From: Sphingosinicella terrae
GTDB taxonomy: Bacteria; Pseudomonadota; Alphaproteobacteria; Sphingomonadales; Sphingomonadaceae
DNA length: 64,000 nt
Assembly (NCBI RefSeq): GCF_003347635.1
Contig: NZ_QDFY01000005.1
Location: 62,001-126,000, forward strand
Reading direction: 5' to 3'
Every line of letters starts with the position of its first letter. The first letter of the stretch is position 1. Below are positions 9,542 through 19,068 of the stretch, in pieces. The position numbers and the translations under genes are program-made. The notes beneath the pieces were generated by a model. The model was not told the origin of the DNA, ran no database searches, and worked only from the letters and a program-made list of their open reading frames with translations.

Positions 9542-10252
9542 ATGGGGTGGAAAGCGTGGGCAGCGGCGGCATTGGCCTTCGGAGGAGGGACGATGCTGCC
9601 GCTGACCTTCGCCTCCGCCGATCCGCAGCCCGGGCCGACGACGTTCGACGAGATCAATGTCCAGAGGCTCAACATCGTCGAACCGAACGGGCGCTATCGT
9701 CTCGTCCTCGCCAACAGCGCCCGCTTTCCGGGCCTGTTCATGAATGGCCGGGAATATCGCCACCACAGTCGCAGCGGCGGCGGCATGTGGTTCTACAATG
9801 ACGACGGCGACGAGGTCGGCGGCCTCACCTATCGAAGCAATGCGGCCAACCGCTCCGCCAGCGCGAGCATCATGTTCGATCAGTACAAGCAGGACCAGAC
9901 GGTCGGCCTCGAATATGCCGAGAGCGGCGGCCGGCGGTCGGCCGGGCTTCGCGTGTGGGATCGCCCGGATTATTCCATCGAGCCGCTGATGGAGATGAGC
10001 GACCGGGCGGCGCGGGCGCAGACCGACGACGAGCGCAACCGCATCCGCGCCGAGATGCGGACCTTCGCCGAGGCCAATGGCGGCGGCGGCGCCGAACGGG
10101 TCTTCGCCGGCAAGACAAGCGGCGATGCCCTCGTCCGCCTCGCCGATCCGCAGGGCCGGCCGCGGCTGGTGATGCGGGTGGCGAGCGACGGCACCCCCAG
10201 CATCGACTTCCTCGACGAGAATGGCCGCGTCACCCGGAGCATCAGCCAATGA
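9542..10252 (+). CDS. Exported hypothetical protein
   Basis: The ATG at 9542 sits 5 nt after a strong AAGGAGGG ribosome site (9530-9537) and begins a hydrophobic signal-like N-terminus (MGWKAWAAAALAFGGG). Mature residues form short repeated beta motifs of the type DxxxVQRLNIVEPNGRYRLVLANS and DPQGRPRLVMRVASDGTPSIDFLDENG, which suggests a repetitive beta-sheet fold in which each unit reads D/E-x-G-x-xR-LV. The protein has 236 residues. I recognise no catalytic motif. It lies just upstream of the sigma factor gene on the same strand and may share a transcript with the preceding esterase. Confidence 0.75.
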   Translation: MGWKAWAAAALAFGGGTMLPLTFASADPQPGPTTFDEINVQRLNIVEPNGRYRLVLANSARFPGLFMNGREYRHHSRSGGGMWFYNDDGDEVGGLTYRSNAANRSASASIMFDQYKQDQTVGLEYAESGGRRSAGLRVWDRPDYSIEPLMEMSDRAARAQTDDERNRIRAEMRTFAEANGGGGAERVFAGKTSGDALVRLADPQGRPRLVMRVASDGTPSIDFLDENGRVTRSISQ

Positions 10253-10292
10253 AGGCACAGGGGCGCAAGCGCCTTGACCAGAAGGCCGATCA

Positions 10293-10883
10293 ATGATGCC
10301 ATGCGACATGGATCATGGCAGCCGCCTTCGCTGGTTCGCCCGCGAAGTCATTCCTCACGAGCCGGACGTCCGGCGCTGGCTGTCGGTGCGGCTGCGCGGG
10401 CTGGAATCCTGCGATCTCGATGAGGTGGTGCAGGAGGCCTATGCCCGCCTGTGGACCGCCGACATCGACAAGATCCTCAATGCGCGCGCCTATCTGTTCG
10501 TCACCGCTCGCCACATTATCGGCGAGCATCTGCGCCGCTCGCGGATCGTCTCGATCGAGCTGATGGCGGATTTGGAAGTCTTGAACATCGTCGACGATGA
10601 GGTAAACGCCCATCGCCGGCTGAGTGGACAGGAAGAAATCGCGCGGTTGCACAGGCTGATCGAAGAACTTCCACCGAAATGTCGCCAGGCATTCAAGCTG
10701 AAGAAGTTCGAGGAGCTATCGCAGCGCGAGATCTCGGCGCGCATGGGTGTTGCCGAAAGCACGGTCGAGAAGCATCTAGCGAAGGCCCTGCGCCTCATCT
10801 CGCAGAAGATGAAGTCGGCGGAGCAAGGGTCGGAGGTTTTGAAGGTTGGTACGGATCGGTTCTGGAAACGGGGACGAGGTTGA
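10293..10883 (+). CDS. ECF RNA polymerase sigma factor, FecI type
   Basis: The 196-residue protein has sigma region 2 (DLDEVVQEAYARLWTADI... ARAYLFVTARHIIGEHLRR, about 42-85) and region 4 (LIEELPPKCRQAFKLKKFEELSQREISARMGVAESTVEKHLAKAL, about 122-165), the layout of FecI-like extracytoplasmic sigma factors. The FecR-type anti-sigma gene begins inside its 3' end and an STN-domain TonB receptor follows, the classical cell-surface signalling order. By family precedent, ligand binding at the receptor releases this factor to transcribe the receptor operon. The start could be the ATG at 10293 or 10308; the ribosome site is weak for both. Confidence 0.92.
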   Translation: MMPCDMDHGSRLRWFAREVIPHEPDVRRWLSVRLRGLESCDLDEVVQEAYARLWTADIDKILNARAYLFVTARHIIGEHLRRSRIVSIELMADLEVLNIVDDEVNAHRRLSGQEEIARLHRLIEELPPKCRQAFKLKKFEELSQREISARMGVAESTVEKHLAKALRLISQKMKSAEQGSEVLKVGTDRFWKRGRG

Positions 10884-11814
10884 GGGTCAGGCCGCGGCCT
10901 GGGCCGTCCGTTCGGCCGAGCGGGAGCTGACCGGCGAGGAGCAGCGCCAGCTCGATGCGTGGCTCGCCCAGAGCCATCGCCATCTCGGGGCCTTCGTCCG
11001 CGCCCAGGCGCTCTGGCTCGACGTCGACCGCGTCGCCGCGCTCGACGCGGCGCCCCGGCCGGAGCCCGTCGCCGACGAGGCGCCGCGGCGGTGGAGCCGC
11101 TACGCGATGGCGGCTTCGCTCGCCGTCGCGCTGATCGGCGGCGGACTGGCTTATGATCGGCTCCCCGGCCGCGTCGCCACCGAGCGTGCCGAAGTACGCG
11201 AGATCGCGCTCGAGGACGGGTCGAGGCTGTTCCTGAACGGCGGCGCCACCGTGCAGGTGCGCTATGGCGAGGATCAGAGGCGGATCGTCGTCCGCGACGG
11301 CGAGGCTCTGTTCGACGTCGCTCATGACAGCGCCCGCCCCTTCGTGGTCACCGCGCAAGGCGTCACCGTCACCGCGATCGGCACGCGCTTCGCCGTCGAG
11401 CGCCGGCACGGCGAGGTCGAGGTCACGGTCGAGGAGGGGGTCGTCGCCGTCGATGAGGCGGGCGGCGAGCGCCGCCTGATCCGAGCCAACGAGCAGTTCG
11501 TCATGGCTTCGACCGGCGCGCGCCGCGCGACCCTCGAGGCGAGCGAGGTCGGCCGCCGCCTCGCCTGGCAGCGCGGCCTGCTGGTGTTCGACGGCCAGTC
11601 GCTCGGCCGCGCCGCCGCGGAGGTGAACCGCTATTCCGACGTCGCGGTGACGATCGACGATCCGACCCTGGCGCGGGCCGAGTTCGTCGGCGTGTTCCGG
11701 ATCGGCGATGGCGAAGCCTTCGCCCGCGGCGCCGCCCAGGCCTTCAACGGCCAGGTGGTCGTTCGCGAGGACGGGCTCCACCTGATGCGGCGGTCGAATT
11801 CCCCGTCGCACTGA
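10846..11814 (+). CDS. FecR-type transmembrane anti-sigma factor
   Basis: The protein has 322 residues. Residues about 12-60 (AAAWAVRSAERELTGEEQRQLDAW) match the cytoplasmic DUF4880/FecR N-terminal domain. One membrane segment follows (about 86-103, YAMAASLAVALIGGGLAY), then the periplasmic FecR domain (about 115-215, EIALEDGSRLFLNGGATVQV) and a C-terminal STN-contacting region. The start is a TTG at 10846 preceded by GGAGG, so translation is probably coupled to the sigma gene, which it overlaps by 38 nt in another frame. It should hold the ECF sigma factor inactive until the downstream receptor is loaded. Confidence 0.92.
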   Translation: MVRIGSGNGDEVEGQAAAWAVRSAERELTGEEQRQLDAWLAQSHRHLGAFVRAQALWLDVDRVAALDAAPRPEPVADEAPRRWSRYAMAASLAVALIGGGLAYDRLPGRVATERAEVREIALEDGSRLFLNGGATVQVRYGEDQRRIVVRDGEALFDVAHDSARPFVVTAQGVTVTAIGTRFAVERRHGEVEVTVEEGVVAVDEAGGERRLIRANEQFVMASTGARRATLEASEVGRRLAWQRGLLVFDGQSLGRAAAEVNRYSDVAVTIDDPTLARAEFVGVFRIGDGEAFARGAAQAFNGQVVVREDGLHLMRRSNSPSH

Positions 11815-12020
11815 AACGGTCGCCCGCGCATGGCGTCGCCGTTGGCTAAGCATCTGATACCAAAGAATATTATTGGACGGTTTGCCCCTGAGACCTGCTG
11901 CGGACCTGATGCTCCGCAGCCACGCCTTCATTAAGTTTCCCGAGCTATGGTGGATTCCCCCTTGCCGTCGCTCGTTCCCGCTGAAGGACGATGAGTCCGC
12001 ATCCACGGGAGGGTGGTTCG

Positions 12021-15000
12021 ATGACAGGGGCGGGATCGACGAATTCGACGTTGCGCGGAGCCTTGCTGGCAGGTGTCGGCTTTGCCCTCCTCGCGGCCAG
12101 TCCGGCGCTGGCCCAGGGCCGGCAGCGCTACGACCTGCAACCCGGCGATGCGGCCCAGCAGGTCCAGGCCGTCGCGATCCAGTCGGGGGTGCAGATCATT
12201 GCGCCGAGCAGCGACCTCGCCGGAATCCGGACGCGGCCGGTGGCCGGAAGCTATACGCCGCTCGAAGCGCTTCGGCAGATGCTCGCCGGCACCGGGTTAG
12301 AGGTGACGACCGGTAGCGGCGGCGCGCTGGTGGTGACCCGGGCGGCGGCCGCGGCAACCGCCGCGCAGGCAGGCTCGGCGGCGCCCGCGGAGGCGCGAGA
12401 GGACATCTTCGTCACCGGCTCGCGCATCGAGCGCGTCGGCGTCGACACCATCCAGGCCGCGACCGTCGTCGACGAGGCCGAGATCGAACGGCGCGGCTAT
12501 ACCAATGTCATCCAGGCGCTGGCCGACACGCCCGGTTTCGCCCCGCCCGCGAACAGCCAGCTCGGCACCTCCCAGGGCCAGCTTGGCGTCGCCCAGAGCT
12601 TCGCCAACTTCTTCGGCCTCGGCTCGCAGCGGACGCTGACCCTGGTCAACGGCCGGCGGTTCGTCTCGTCCAACACGGTCTCCGGCAGCGGCGGTCCGGT
12701 CTCGCCCGGCTCCCAGGTCGACGTGAACCTGATCCCCGTCGGCCTCGTCGAGAGGATCGAGACGGTCGCGATCGGCGGCGCCCCGGTCTACGGCTCGGAC
12801 GCGATTTCGGGCACCGTCAACTTCATCCTCAAGGACGATTATGAGGGGCTCGAGCTGACCGGTCTCGCCTCGATCAGCGAAGAGGGCGACGCCGCCAGCC
12901 AGACCGTGCGCGGGCTGTTCGGCCGCAACTTCATGGAAGGCCGCGGCAATATCGTCCTCGCTGCCGAATATGTCCGGCAGGAAGGCATGCGGCTGTCGGG
13001 CCGCTTCCCCGAATTCCTCTCGCTGGTCTCGTCCGGCAATACCGACCGCAACGACGGCATTCCGGCGCTCACCGTCATCGATCAGCGGATCGCGCTCTTG
13101 ACCGAAGGCGGCCTGCCCTTCCGGTCCGGTGCGCTGCCGTCTGACGACACCTACATCACCGCGAACGGCGTGCCGGTCACCGCCGGAGGCACCCCGCTGC
13201 AATTCGCTCCCGATGGCCGCCTGGTGCCGTTCGTCCGCGGCGCGCGCTTCGTCGGTGACAGCGGCGGCCTGTTTCGCAACGGCGGCGACGGCCTCAACCC
13301 CGCCGATCACGCCCTGCTGCTCTCGCCCAACGAGCGCTACCTGCTCAACGCGCTCGGCAATTTCGACGCGACGCCGTGGCTGAACCTCTTCTTCGAGGGC
13401 TCCTACGCCCATACCAGCGGCACCAAGCTCAGCGACCTGTTCCAGTTCGCGGCGCCAGGCGTCGGCGGGCCGTCGCTCGCCTTTCGCGCCGACAATCCGT
13501 TCCTGCCGGAAGAGACCAGAGCGATCCTCGCGCTCAACGGTATCACCGGCGACCAGACGTTCCGGCTCAACCGCAACCTCAACGACATCGCCGACAGCGA
13601 TCCTGCCAAGACGGAGCTCGACGTCTGGCGCATCGTCGTCGGTGGCCGCGGCGAGTTCGACGCCTGGGGTCAGACGCTCAACTGGGATATCGCCTACAAT
13701 TACGGCCACAGCCGCAATCGGTCCGAACTGAACCAGATCAACCAGACCCGTTTCCTGCAGGCGATCGACGTGGTTCGCGACGGCAGCGGCAACATCGTCT
13801 GCCGAAGCGGCGGCGCCTGCGTTCCGTTGAACCCGTTCGGCTATCAGGCCTTCTCGCCCGAGGCGGCGGCTTATGTTATCGATCAGGGCGTCGGCATCAG
13901 CCGCAACGCACTCGAGGAGATCACCGCCAATCTCGGGGGGCGGCTTCCCTTCGGCATTGCCGAGCCCATCGCCTTCAGCATCGGCTACGGCCATCGCACC
14001 GAGACCGGCTCGTTCGAAGGCAATGACATCATCAATGGCGGCCTGACCCTGCTCGGCGGGGCGGTCGCCTTTCCCGACGCGGCCGAGGGCCGGTTCAACA
14101 CCGACGAGGTCTATGCCGAGACGGTGGTGCCGCTGGTCAGCGACGCGACCGGCTGGCCGGTCATCCGCCGCCTCGAGTTCGAAGGCGCAGCGCGCTACGT
14201 GTCGCATTCGACCACCGGCGGAGACATCACCTGGTCGGCCGGCGGCCGCCTGGAGCCCCGCTTCGGCGGCATCCTCGAAGGCTTGACGCTTCGCGGCGTC
14301 TTCACTCACGCGATCCGCTCGCCCTCGATCGTCGAGCTCTTCCTCAATACGACACCTGTGGCCCGCCGCGCCGACGACGTCTGCGCCTCGACCCGGGTCA
14401 ATGCCGGGCCGAACCCGGCCGTCCGTCTCGCCAATTGTACAGCCGCTCTGGCGGCGGTCGGAGGTCCCGACCCCAATGCTTTCACCCCGACGACGAACGG
14501 GGCCTCGCCATTCGGCATCATCGGCGGCAATCCCGATCTCGATAACGAGACCGCCGATTCCTGGTCCGTCGGACTGGTCTGGCAGCCGCCCAGCATTCCC
14601 CGGCTGCGGATCACGATCGACTATAGCGAGATCAAGCTCGACGGCGCGATTTCCCGCTTCACGCTCGGCAGCGCCCAGACCGCCTGCTACGACAGCCCCA
14701 CCTTTCCCGACGAGGCGGCCTGCGACGCTTTCCGCCGCCTCACCGCCGCCGAGGCGGCAGAGCAGTCGGCCGCTACCGGCCGCAACCGCATCGCCGGCGA
14801 CATCGCCGACGGCTATCAGGAGACCTATTTCAACAGCGCCACGCTCGACTTCGCCGGGATCATCGGCGAGATCGACTATCGCATTCCCATCCCCAATATC
14901 GCCTCGGATAGACCCGCCTTCATCCGGCTGGGCCTCAAGGCCTTCTATATCGACCGGTTCCGCAGCCAGGCGTCGGGCGCTGCGCCCATCCTGGAGGCGG

Positions 15001-15332
15001 CGGGAACGGTGGGGACGCCGGAATGGCGGCTCAACGGCCGGGTCGGGTTCAACTTCGATCCGGTGGACATCGACCTCCAGGTGATCTGGAATTCCGACAC
15101 GGTCGGCGATCTCGACGCCACGATCGAGGACACGCCGATCAACGAATATGGCGACTATACGATCGTCAACGGCACCGTCGGCTTCGCGGTCAACGACAAT
15201 GTCCGGATGCAGGTGAGCGTCCGCAACCTGTTCGATGCCGACCTTCCCTTCGCCGCCACCGTGACCCGTCCATTCAACGTCTACGATCCGATCGGCCGTA
15301 CCTTTACCGCGACCGCTTCGGTGCGATTCTGA
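12021..15332 (+). CDS. TonB-dependent receptor with STN signalling domain
   Basis: I chose the ATG at 12021 (MTGAGSTNSTLRGALLAG) because GGGAGGG lies 7 nt upstream and a signal peptide follows (ending ASPALAQ); a weaker ATG is 30 nt earlier. The protein has 1103 residues: STN domain about 36-100 (YDLQPGDAAQQVQAVAIQSG), TonB box about EDIFVTGSRI, plug (VIQALADTPGF, YGSDAISGTVNFILK), and a barrel ending FTATASVRF. The STN domain plus the upstream sigma/FecR genes make it a transducing receptor. The enzymes that follow are almost all peptidases, so peptides are the likely ligand (inference). The 206 nt between fecR and this gene hold no gene; a sigma-dependent promoter is expected there but I cannot identify it. 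Confidence 0.93.
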   Translation: MTGAGSTNSTLRGALLAGVGFALLAASPALAQGRQRYDLQPGDAAQQVQAVAIQSGVQIIAPSSDLAGIRTRPVAGSYTPLEALRQMLAGTGLEVTTGSGGALVVTRAAAAATAAQAGSAAPAEAREDIFVTGSRIERVGVDTIQAATVVDEAEIERRGYTNVIQALADTPGFAPPANSQLGTSQGQLGVAQSFANFFGLGSQRTLTLVNGRRFVSSNTVSGSGGPVSPGSQVDVNLIPVGLVERIETVAIGGAPVYGSDAISGTVNFILKDDYEGLELTGLASISEEGDAASQTVRGLFGRNFMEGRGNIVLAAEYVRQEGMRLSGRFPEFLSLVSSGNTDRNDGIPALTVIDQRIALLTEGGLPFRSGALPSDDTYITANGVPVTAGGTPLQFAPDGRLVPFVRGARFVGDSGGLFRNGGDGLNPADHALLLSPNERYLLNALGNFDATPWLNLFFEGSYAHTSGTKLSDLFQFAAPGVGGPSLAFRADNPFLPEETRAILALNGITGDQTFRLNRNLNDIADSDPAKTELDVWRIVVGGRGEFDAWGQTLNWDIAYNYGHSRNRSELNQINQTRFLQAIDVVRDGSGNIVCRSGGACVPLNPFGYQAFSPEAAAYVIDQGVGISRNALEEITANLGGRLPFGIAEPIAFSIGYGHRTETGSFEGNDIINGGLTLLGGAVAFPDAAEGRFNTDEVYAETVVPLVSDATGWPVIRRLEFEGAARYVSHSTTGGDITWSAGGRLEPRFGGILEGLTLRGVFTHAIRSPSIVELFLNTTPVARRADDVCASTRVNAGPNPAVRLANCTAALAAVGGPDPNAFTPTTNGASPFGIIGGNPDLDNETADSWSVGLVWQPPSIPRLRITIDYSEIKLDGAISRFTLGSAQTACYDSPTFPDEAACDAFRRLTAAEAAEQSAATGRNRIAGDIADGYQETYFNSATLDFAGIIGEIDYRIPIPNIASDRPAFIRLGLKAFYIDRFRSQASGAAPILEAAGTVGTPEWRLNGRVGFNFDPVDIDLQVIWNSDTVGDLDATIEDTPINEYGDYTIVNGTVGFAVNDNVRMQVSVRNLFDADLPFAATVTRPFNVYDPIGRTFTATASVRF

Positions 15333-15355
15333 GCGTGTCCGAGCGGGGCAGGGCC

Positions 15356-17260
15356 GTGACGCTTCGGCTGCTGGCGCTCGTCTTCGCGCTGCTGCTCGCG
15401 CCCATGCCGGCGGTGGCGGCCGACAGCGCGGTCCGGACCTATACGATCGAGCAACTGATGGCGGCCGACTCGTTCGGCCGCCTCTCTTTCTCGCCGGACA
15501 ATTCCAAGCTGCTGACCACGAGCAACCGCACCGGCATCGCCAACATCTACGTCGTCCCGGTCGACGGCGGCCCGCTCCAGCGGCTGACTGAGTCGACGGT
15601 CGAGACGGTGAGCGCGATCGGCTATTTTCCGCGCGACGAGCGGATCCTCTATTCGAGCGACCAGGGCGGCAACGAGCTCGCCCATCTCTATGTGCGCGAG
15701 CTGGACGGCAGCGTCCGCGACGTCACTCCCGGCGAGCGCCACGTCGCCCGCTTCGTCGACTGGGCGCATGACGGCCGCTCCTTCTTCGTCCAGATGAACG
15801 ATCGCGATCCGCGCTTCTTCGACCTCTACGAGATCTCGGCGGACGGCTACGAGCGGACCAAACTGTTCGAGAACGACCGCGCCTACCAGATCCGCGCGGT
15901 CAGCCCGGACCGGCGCTACGTCGCCTTGAGCCGGATCCACGACAACGCCACCAAGCCTTGCTACGTCTATGACCGTCAGGACCGGCAGCTTCGCCAGCTC
16001 ACCGCAGCCGGCCCGGTCGCCTGCGAGCCCCAGGCCTTCGCCGCCACCGGTTCGGTGCTCTTCTACACCACCGACGATGGCGGCGAGTTCACCTTCCTCG
16101 TCCGCCAGGACCTGGCGACCGGCGAGCGCACGACGGTCTTCCGGCCCGAGCGGTGGGACGTGAGCGGCGCCACTCTGTCGAGCGACAATCGCTACCTCGT
16201 CGTCTCGGTGAACGAGGATGCGCGCGGCCGGCCCTATCTGTTCGACGCGGCGACGCTCCGCCCGGTGCCGTTCGAGAATCCGGCGCCGCAGGCCAGCGTC
16301 GGCCTGCTCCTCGCCAACGGCGCGCCGCTCGCCGCCGTCTCGGTGTCGAGCGGCAACACGCCCGGCGACGTCTATGTCCAGGATCTCGGCACCGGCGAGC
16401 GCCGACTGCTGCTGCGCGCCCAGGCGCCGGAGGTCGATCCGGCCGATCTCGTCAATGGCGAGGTGGTGCGCTTCCGATCCTATGACGGAGTCGAGGTGCC
16501 GGGCGTGCTCTATCTCCCGCACGGCGCCCACCCCGGCGAGCGCCGGCCGGCGGTGATCCACGTCCATGGCGGACCGGGCGACGAGAGCCGGATCGGCTAC
16601 CGCCCGCTCGTCCAGTATCTCGTCAACCACGGCTATGTCGTCTTCGAGATCAACAATCGCGGCAGCAGCGGGTCGGGCCGCAGCTTCTACCACATGGACG
16701 ATCGCCGCCACGGCAGCGCCGATCTCGACGACGTCGTCGCCGCCAAGAGGTGGCTCGGCGAGACCGGGCATGTCGATGTCGACCGGGTCGCCATCCAGGG
16801 CCAGAGCTATGGCGGCTACATGGCGCTCGCCGGGCTGACCTTCCGGCCCGAAGAGTTCGCCGTCGGCGTCGACATTTACGGCGTCTCGAATTGGCTGCGC
16901 CTTCTCCAGAACACGCCGAGCTGGTGGGAGGACCTGCGTCGCCTGCTGTTCACCGAGGTCGGCGATCCGGAACGCGACGCCGACTATCTGCGCAGCATCT
17001 CGCCGGTCTTCCACGCCGAGCGCATCCGCCGGCCGCTGCTCGTCCTTCAGGGGCAGAACGACCCGCGCGTGCTGCCGGTCGAGTCCGAGGACATCGTCGC
17101 CCGCGTGCGCGCCAATGACGTGCCGGTCGACTATGTCGTCTTCCCGGATGAGGGCCACGGCTTCCGGAAGAAGGCCAACCAGATCACCGCCTACCGCACC
17201 ATCCTCCAATTCCTCGACCGGCACCTGCGGGGCGGCGCCGAGACCGCCCGGGCGGAATGA
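15356..17260 (+). CDS. Secreted S9 family prolyl-oligopeptidase-like peptidase
   Basis: I chose the GTG at 15356, preceded by GGGGCAGGG, which gives a clean signal peptide (MTLRLLALVFALLLAPMPAVAA); an alternative GTG at 15335 lacks a ribosome site. The 634-residue protein has a beta-propeller-like N-terminal half with repeated FSPDNSKLLTT / GYFPRDERILYSSD units and a C-terminal hydrolase domain. The triad is visible: GQSYGG (S484), LQGQNDPRV (Asp) and DEGHGF (His). The family cuts short peptides; related enzymes beside sphingomonad FecI-FecR-receptor modules act as lasso-peptide isopeptidases. No lasso biosynthetic genes occur in this window. It starts 23 nt after the receptor stop and overlaps the next gene by 4 nt. 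Confidence 0.92.
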   Translation: MTLRLLALVFALLLAPMPAVAADSAVRTYTIEQLMAADSFGRLSFSPDNSKLLTTSNRTGIANIYVVPVDGGPLQRLTESTVETVSAIGYFPRDERILYSSDQGGNELAHLYVRELDGSVRDVTPGERHVARFVDWAHDGRSFFVQMNDRDPRFFDLYEISADGYERTKLFENDRAYQIRAVSPDRRYVALSRIHDNATKPCYVYDRQDRQLRQLTAAGPVACEPQAFAATGSVLFYTTDDGGEFTFLVRQDLATGERTTVFRPERWDVSGATLSSDNRYLVVSVNEDARGRPYLFDAATLRPVPFENPAPQASVGLLLANGAPLAAVSVSSGNTPGDVYVQDLGTGERRLLLRAQAPEVDPADLVNGEVVRFRSYDGVEVPGVLYLPHGAHPGERRPAVIHVHGGPGDESRIGYRPLVQYLVNHGYVVFEINNRGSSGSGRSFYHMDDRRHGSADLDDVVAAKRWLGETGHVDVDRVAIQGQSYGGYMALAGLTFRPEEFAVGVDIYGVSNWLRLLQNTPSWWEDLRRLLFTEVGDPERDADYLRSISPVFHAERIRRPLLVLQGQNDPRVLPVESEDIVARVRANDVPVDYVVFPDEGHGFRKKANQITAYRTILQFLDRHLRGGAETARAE

Positions 17261-19068
17261 GCGGCCTCGCCTTCAGCCGGCGCGAGATGATCGTCGCCGG
17301 CCTGCTCGCCGGCGCCGCTCCCGCCTGGGCGATGCAGCCGGGGAGCCAGGATGCCCGGCTCGCCGCCTTCTTCGAGGAGGTCTGGCAGCGCAACCTGGCG
17401 CGCAGCCCCGGCCTCCAGTCCAACCTCGGCCTGCGCAGCGGCCGCGACCGCTGGCCCCAGGTCGGCGAGGCCCACGCCGCCGAGGAGGCCGAGCTGGTCC
17501 GCCGGGATCTCGCCGCCCTCGACCGCTTCGACCGCTCCGCGCTCTCGTCCGACGCGCAGCTCAGCTACGACCTGTTCCGGTACGAGAACGAGCAGTCGCT
17601 CACCGCCCATCGCTGGCGGTTGAACCGCTATCCGGTCTGCCAGATGCGCGGCCCGCAGCGCTCGGTTCCTTCGACCCTGATCAGCGATCACCCGATCGCG
17701 GATAGCGCCGATGCCGAGGCCTATGTGGCCCGCCTCCACCGCGTGCGCCCCTATCTTGGCGAGATCGTCGCCCATCTCGAACTGCAGGCGCGGCACGGCA
17801 CCCGCCCGCCCGATTTCTCCTATCCGCTGGTCATCGCCAATATCGAGAATCTCCTTCGCGGCGCCCCCTTCGACGCGAGCGGGAGCGACAGCCCGATCCT
17901 CGCCGACTTCAAGGCCAAGGTCGGCGCGCTCGACATCGACGAGGCGGCGCGGGCGCGGCTGGTGCGCGACGCCGAAGCGGGGCTGACCGAGGGCTTCGGC
18001 CCGGGCTTCCGTCACCTCATCGAGCATCTGCGCGAGAGCGAGCGGATCGTCGACCGCAATGACGGCGTCTGGCAACTGCCGGAGGGCGAAGCCTATTACG
18101 CCGCCGCCCTGGCGATGGAGACGACGCTTCCGACCTCGCCGGCCGAGGTACACCGGATCGGCCACGAGGAGGTGGCGCGGATCCACGGCGAGATGCGCGC
18201 CTTGATGCCGCGGCTCGATTTCTCCGGGTCGCTGCAGCAATTGTTCGTCCACGCCCGCACCAGCGACCGTCTCTATTACCCGAACAGCGACGAGGGACGG
18301 GCGCGGTTCCTCGGCGAGATGCGGGCGCGGATCGACGAAGTCTCGGCTCGTCTCGACGAGATCATGACCCGGCGCCCGCGCGCGAACGTCGTCGTCGAGC
18401 GCGTGCCGCTGTGGATGGAGGTGTCGGCGGCGACGGCGGGCTATTTCGCGCCATCGGCGGACGGCAGCCGCCCGGGCCGGCTGCTGGTCAATCAGCGCGA
18501 GATGCGCAACCTCCCGGTCTACGAGCTTTCGGCCCTCGCCTATCACGAGGGCGTCCCCGGCCATCATCTCGAGCGGGCAGTGTCGCGCGAGCTCACCGGC
18601 CTTCCCAAGTTCCGCCAATATGGCGGCTATACCGCGTTCAGCGAGGGCTGGGCGCTCTATGCCGAGCAGCTTCCGCTCGAGATGGACCTCTATGCCGATG
18701 CCTGGCAGGAATTCGGCCGCCTCTCGATGGAACTGATGCGCGCCGGCCGGCTGGTGGTCGATACCGGCGTCCATGCGCTGCGCTGGTCGCGCGAGCAGGC
18801 GATCGCCTGGCTCGACGAGAACACGCCGAGCAATCACGCCGACAACGTCACGGCGATCCAGCGCTACATCGTCACGCCCGGCCAGGCCTGTGCCTACGAG
18901 ATGGGCAAGTTGAAGCTGGTCGAGCTGCGCGCCCGCGTCCAGGCCCGGCTCGGCCCGCGCTTCGACCTGCGCCGGTTCCACGACGTCGTGCTCGGCAGCG
19001 GACCGCTGCCGCTGCCGATGCTCGATGCCAATGTCGAGCGCTGGATCGGCGAGGGAGGAGAGGCATGA
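17257..19068 (+). CDS. Tat-exported DUF885 metallopeptidase-like protein (first copy)
   Basis: The 603-residue protein starts at an ATGA overlap with the S9 peptidase. The N-terminus FSRREMIVAGLLAGAAPAWA is a twin-arginine signal. The DUF885 zinc motif HEGVPGHH lies at H430-H437, followed by the conserved stretch AFSEGWALYAEQLPLEM and VDTGVHALRW typical of this family. Characterised DUF885 members are metal-dependent carboxypeptidase- or oligopeptidase-like enzymes. It is a tandem paralogue of the next gene, with clear similarity along the whole length. Position in the operon suggests it shortens peptides released by the S9 enzyme. Confidence 0.9.
   Translation: MSGLAFSRREMIVAGLLAGAAPAWAMQPGSQDARLAAFFEEVWQRNLARSPGLQSNLGLRSGRDRWPQVGEAHAAEEAELVRRDLAALDRFDRSALSSDAQLSYDLFRYENEQSLTAHRWRLNRYPVCQMRGPQRSVPSTLISDHPIADSADAEAYVARLHRVRPYLGEIVAHLELQARHGTRPPDFSYPLVIANIENLLRGAPFDASGSDSPILADFKAKVGALDIDEAARARLVRDAEAGLTEGFGPGFRHLIEHLRESERIVDRNDGVWQLPEGEAYYAAALAMETTLPTSPAEVHRIGHEEVARIHGEMRALMPRLDFSGSLQQLFVHARTSDRLYYPNSDEGRARFLGEMRARIDEVSARLDEIMTRRPRANVVVERVPLWMEVSAATAGYFAPSADGSRPGRLLVNQREMRNLPVYELSALAYHEGVPGHHLERAVSRELTGLPKFRQYGGYTAFSEGWALYAEQLPLEMDLYADAWQEFGRLSMELMRAGRLVVDTGVHALRWSREQAIAWLDENTPSNHADNVTAIQRYIVTPGQACAYEMGKLKLVELRARVQARLGPRFDLRRFHDVVLGSGPLPLPMLDANVERWIGEGGEA

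Noticed and set aside
11815-12020. Possible lasso-peptide precursor next to the FecI-FecR-receptor-S9 module
   Set aside because: I searched the spacer by eye for a 40-50 codon frame with a Thr near the cleavage site and a Gly-initiated core and found none; no B or C maturation genes exist in the window.
12297-14309. 670-residue minus-strand open frame opposite the STN receptor
   Set aside because: Low-complexity antisense frame in GC-rich DNA; the receptor on the plus strand has full domain structure.
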